DNA of 5,983 bases, taken from assembly GCA_002450925.1 (NCBI GenBank), contig DKAU01000120.1, positions 1 through 5,983 on the forward strand, in the 5' to 3' direction. The translations under genes and the position numbers were made by a program. The notes under the pieces were generated by a model. It ran no database searches, was not told the DNA's origin, and worked only from the letters and a program-made list of their open reading frames with translations. This stretch comes from Thiobacillus sp. UBA6918 (lineage in GTDB: Bacteria > Pseudomonadota > Gammaproteobacteria > Burkholderiales > Thiobacillaceae). Each line of letters begins with the position of its first letter. The first letter of the stretch is position 1. Of the stretch, positions 5,731 through 5,983 are shown in pieces.

Positions 5731-5983
5731 GCCAGTTCCAGTTTTTCACTTACGGCCTTAATCAAACGTTGGCGAATGTCATCGCGCACGGCAATAAAAC
5801 TCTCCAGCGACTCGCCGTGAGGATCATGAAAAGGCAAATGGATGCTGGGAACAGGTCTGGGGAAAATGGGGCAGGTTTCTTTTGCGTTGTCACACACCGT
5901 TACTACAAGATCGATCTCCTGATTCATTACTGCGTCAACGTCCTTGGGATACAAACCCTGCACATTCAAGCCTGCGAGCTTCA
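5727..5983 (-). CDS. arsC: Arsenate reductase, low-molecular-weight phosphatase type, N-terminus cut
   Basis: ArsC reduces arsenate to arsenite in the cytoplasm so that the neighbouring ACR3 can export it. The visible part starts in frame with KLAGLNV at the window edge and contains YPKDVD, the strand DLVVTVCDNAKETCP and FHDPHG. Two Cys seven residues apart (codons at 5892-5894 and 5871-5873) correspond to Cys82 and Cys89 of the thioredoxin-coupled staphylococcal ArsC. The catalytic N-terminal Cys loop is missing because about 50 residues lie beyond the right edge. The TTG at 5969 is an internal codon, not the start, since homology continues upstream of it without a stop. The gene ends in a 4-bp overlap with acr3. 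Cys spacing points to thioredoxin as reductant rather than the unrelated glutaredoxin-dependent ArsC family. Confidence 0.9.
   Translation of the reverse strand, partial: KLAGLNVQGLYPKDVDAVMNQEIDLVVTVCDNAKETCPIFPRPVPSIHLPFHDPHGESLESFIAVRDDIRQRLIKAVSEKLELA

Noticed and set aside
5727..5969. A short complete 80-residue ArsC starting at the TTG at 5969
   Set aside because: The frame stays open to the window edge and the family needs an N-terminal catalytic Cys loop, so the gene is cut by the window rather than short.

Overview
The window reads as chromosomal DNA of a proteobacterium, most likely a beta- or gammaproteobacterium. The basis is an initiator tRNA close to the enterobacterial sequence, sigma70-like promoters, class II-type cytochrome and ACR3 proteins of proteobacterial character, and ordinary Shine-Dalgarno starts. 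I cannot name the species. Gene density is high. The only sizeable non-coding stretch is the divergent promoter region of about 135 bases near the left edge.

Left edge (1-178): the 5' half of an initiator tRNA-Met gene runs leftward out of the window, with a good sigma70 promoter in front of it. Facing right is a weaker candidate promoter for the plus-strand genes. Plus-strand block (179-3234): an iron-containing (group III) alcohol dehydrogenase; a LemA-family single-pass membrane protein; a GIDE-like three-helix membrane protein that carries one complete EF-hand calcium loop and begins 3 bases after the lemA stop; and a very acidic 94-residue conserved-type protein with a strong ribosome binding site. 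LemA and the GIDE-like protein look like a coupled pair acting at the inner membrane. The dehydrogenase and the acidic protein may simply be neighbours.

Centre (3241-3262): a small hairpin with a T-run separates two convergent gene sets and can serve as a terminator in both directions.

Minus-strand block (3261-5983, read right to left): a tightly packed arsenic operon. It contains arsC (thioredoxin-type arsenate reductase, N-terminus cut by the window edge), acr3 (arsenite efflux permease), an exported cytochrome c'-like protein with one C-terminal CxxCH, and an exported metallo-beta-lactamase-fold protein. Junctions are 4-bp overlap, 5-bp gap and 4-bp overlap, so the four genes are very probably one transcript. 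The first two give the standard route: arsenate is reduced to arsenite in the cytoplasm and arsenite is pumped out. The last two are predicted to be periplasmic and are not standard ars components.

The most unusual points are: (1) the cytochrome and MBL-fold pair locked into the arsenic operon; (2) the MBL protein has lost the first two histidines of the HxHxDH metal motif while keeping the later ligands; (3) the EF-hand inside the GIDE-like partner of LemA; and (4) a His-to-Gln change at a metal ligand of the alcohol dehydrogenase. None of these is proven to be a new system. The arsenic-linked redox pair is the best candidate for follow-up.
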